From Streptomyces sp. DT2A-34 (GTDB lineage Bacteria; Actinomycetota; Actinomycetes; Streptomycetales; Streptomycetaceae): a stretch of DNA of 64,000 bases. Shown in pieces: positions 62,858 to 64,000 of the stretch (the first letter of the stretch is position 1; each line of letters begins with the position of its first letter). Location: NCBI RefSeq assembly GCF_030499515.1, contig NZ_JASTWJ010000001.1, positions 124,001 through 188,000 of the forward strand. Direction: 5' to 3'. The position numbers and the translations under genes were made by a program. The notes under the pieces are model-generated. The model saw only the letters and a list, made by a program, of their open reading frames with translations. It had not been told where the DNA came from and did not search any database.

Positions 62858-64000
62858 TCAGGCGACCTGTCCGCTGTGCAGTGCGGTGTACGCCCCGTTG
62901 CGGTGCAGGAGTTCCTCGTGGGTGCCGATCTCCCGGATTCGGCCGTCGTCCATCACCACGATCCGGTCGGCACCGCGCACGGTGGACAGCCGGTGTGCCA
63001 CCACGAAGGTGGTGCGGCCGTGCAGGAGGCGGGCGAGGGCCTGCTGGACGAGGGTCTCCGAGTGGGTGTCCAGGGCCGAGGTCGCCTCGTCGAGGACGAG
63101 CACCCTCGGGTCCCGGATCAGGGCCCGGGCGATGGCCAGGCGCTGCCGCTGTCCGCCGGACAGGCGTGCCCCGCGCTCACCGACCAGGGTGTCGAGGCCC
63201 TGCGGCAGCCGGTCGACGAACTCCAGCGCGTTGGCATCGCGCAACGCCGCGCGCACCGTCTCCTCGTCGGCGTCGTCCATGCCGTAGGCGACGTTCTCGC
63301 GGATCGTGCCGTCGAAGAGGATCGACTCCTGCGGCACGACCGAGACGAAGCGACGGTACGTGCGCAGGTCGAGGGTGTTCATGTCCGTGCCGTCGAGCAG
63401 CAGGCGGCCGGAGGTCGGGCGGATGAAGCCGATGACGAGGTTGAGCACAGTGGACTTGCCCGCACCGGAGGCGCCGACGAGGGCGATGGTCTCCCCCGGC
63501 GCGACGGAGAGACTGAAGTCCCGTACGGCCGGGTGGCCGCTGTCCTCGTAGGCGAATCCGACGCCCTCGAAGGTCACGGCGCCGCGCAGCGAGGTGAGTT
63601 CGGCCTTGCCCTCGTTGTCCTCCAGTTCGGGGGCCTGGAGGACCTCGCCGACGGAGCGGACGGACTCCAGTCCCTTGGTGATGACCGGGGCCAGCCCTGC
63701 CAACGTTGTCGTGGAGTTGGTGAGGGTGGTCAGGAAGGCGCTCAGCATGACGACGTCACCGGCCGTCACGCCCCAGACGCCGTAGTACGAGATCAGCGCC
63801 GCGCCGGCGAGGACCAGCACGCCGACGACGTTCAGCACCACCCAGGCGAGCGAGCCGAAGCGGCCGTTGACGAGGTCGAGGCGCATGCCGGAGGTGAGCA
63901 GCCGGTGCAGGGTGCTGTCCATGCGGCGCAGCGCCTTGCCCTCCAGGCCGTGGGCGCGGGTGACCGGGATGAGGCGGGTCATCTCCGTCACCCGGGAGGA
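62858..64000 (-). CDS. ABC exporter, membrane and ATPase domains (5' end beyond window)
   Basis: The visible 380 C-terminal residues show the end of a type IV membrane domain (SLAWVVLNVVGVLVLAGAAL, VMLSAFLTTLTNSTTTLAGL) and a full ATPase domain. Walker A is ALVGASGAGKSTVLNLV, the Q-loop VVPQESILFDGTIREN, the signature RLSGGQRQRLAIARALI, Walker B VLVLDEATSALDT and the H-loop FVVAHRLST. It is a half-size exporter of lipids, drugs or peptides; the substrate is unknown. The frame continues through the right edge of the window, so the N-terminal helices are not seen. Confidence 0.92.
   Translation of the reverse strand, partial: SSRVTEMTRLIPVTRAHGLEGKALRRMDSTLHRLLTSGMRLDLVNGRFGSLAWVVLNVVGVLVLAGAALISYYGVWGVTAGDVVMLSAFLTTLTNSTTTLAGLAPVITKGLESVRSVGEVLQAPELEDNEGKAELTSLRGAVTFEGVGFAYEDSGHPAVRDFSLSVAPGETIALVGASGAGKSTVLNLVIGFIRPTSGRLLLDGTDMNTLDLRTYRRFVSVVPQESILFDGTIRENVAYGMDDADEETVRAALRDANALEFVDRLPQGLDTLVGERGARLSGGQRQRLAIARALIRDPRVLVLDEATSALDTHSETLVQQALARLLHGRTTFVVAHRLSTVRGADRIVVMDDGRIREIGTHEELLHRNGAYTALHSGQVA

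Overview
The window is high-GC actinobacterial DNA and almost certainly comes from a Streptomyces chromosome. The support is third-position GC-rich coding throughout, GTG/TTG starts, SpoIIE-type phosphatases with HATPase partners, Tat-type secreted hydrolases, ATP-grasp RiPP genes and a DmdR1/IdeR-like iron box. No rRNA, tRNA, CRISPR array or replication origin was seen.

Left edge (1-4.7 kb): a stress-regulation block. Two divergent SigB/SigF-type sigma factors are followed by a PRC-barrel protein and two anti-sigma-type HATPases, then a small secreted protein and an antibiotic-biosynthesis-type monooxygenase.

4.8-17.6 kb: a Nudix hydrolase gene is split in two. Its 5' half (4779-5056, with two frameshifts) and its 3' half (from 17251) are separated by about 12.2 kb of acquired DNA. 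That island carries a decayed IS1182-type transposase, a secreted GH5 endoglucanase with two X2 modules, a graveyard of three truncated transposases, and a LacI-controlled sugar/inositol-type catabolic cluster. The cluster has a hydroxypyruvate-isomerase-like TIM barrel, a lipoprotein binding protein, an IolG-like dehydrogenase and a second TIM barrel, but no permease or ATPase. At its right end sit an IS3 OrfA fragment, a tyrosine-recombinase-like gene with an in-frame stop, and a truncated group II intron reverse transcriptase.

17.6-41 kb: ordinary Streptomyces core/accessory genes. These include a DUF817 membrane protein, a GNAT enzyme, an ABC exporter with a TTA codon, a TPR protein, two large SpoIIE-family phosphatases, a GH46 chitosanase under a palindromic operator and an iron-box-controlled ferredoxin-NADP reductase. 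A broken DUF1152 gene, a lamin-tail secreted protein, an RNA methyltransferase and a two-gene graspetide (ATP-grasp RiPP) locus, tgmA-tgmB, follow. A GlxA-type regulator closes the block.

41-53 kb: a compact three-gene biosynthetic operon on the minus strand, translationally coupled, with transcription order MFS exporter, PKS (KS-AT-ACP), NRPS. The NRPS has the unusual order aminotransferase, MupA-type flavin monooxygenase, C, A, PCP, C, and no thioesterase. The predicted chemistry is one malonate extension, transamination of the beta-keto group, oxidation by the monooxygenase, condensation with one amino acid, and release by the terminal C domain onto an unknown nucleophile. This is the strongest candidate in the window for an undescribed system.

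53.7-62.8 kb: a galactoside-type utilisation locus. A GH36 alpha-galactosidase is divergent from a LacI repressor, with two identical 14-bp palindromes between and over the start. A binding protein, two permeases and a large secreted clan-A glycoside hydrolase with CBM-like modules follow in one operon; the ATPase is absent, as is usual when a shared MsiK-type ATPase is used. An ABC exporter runs off the right edge.
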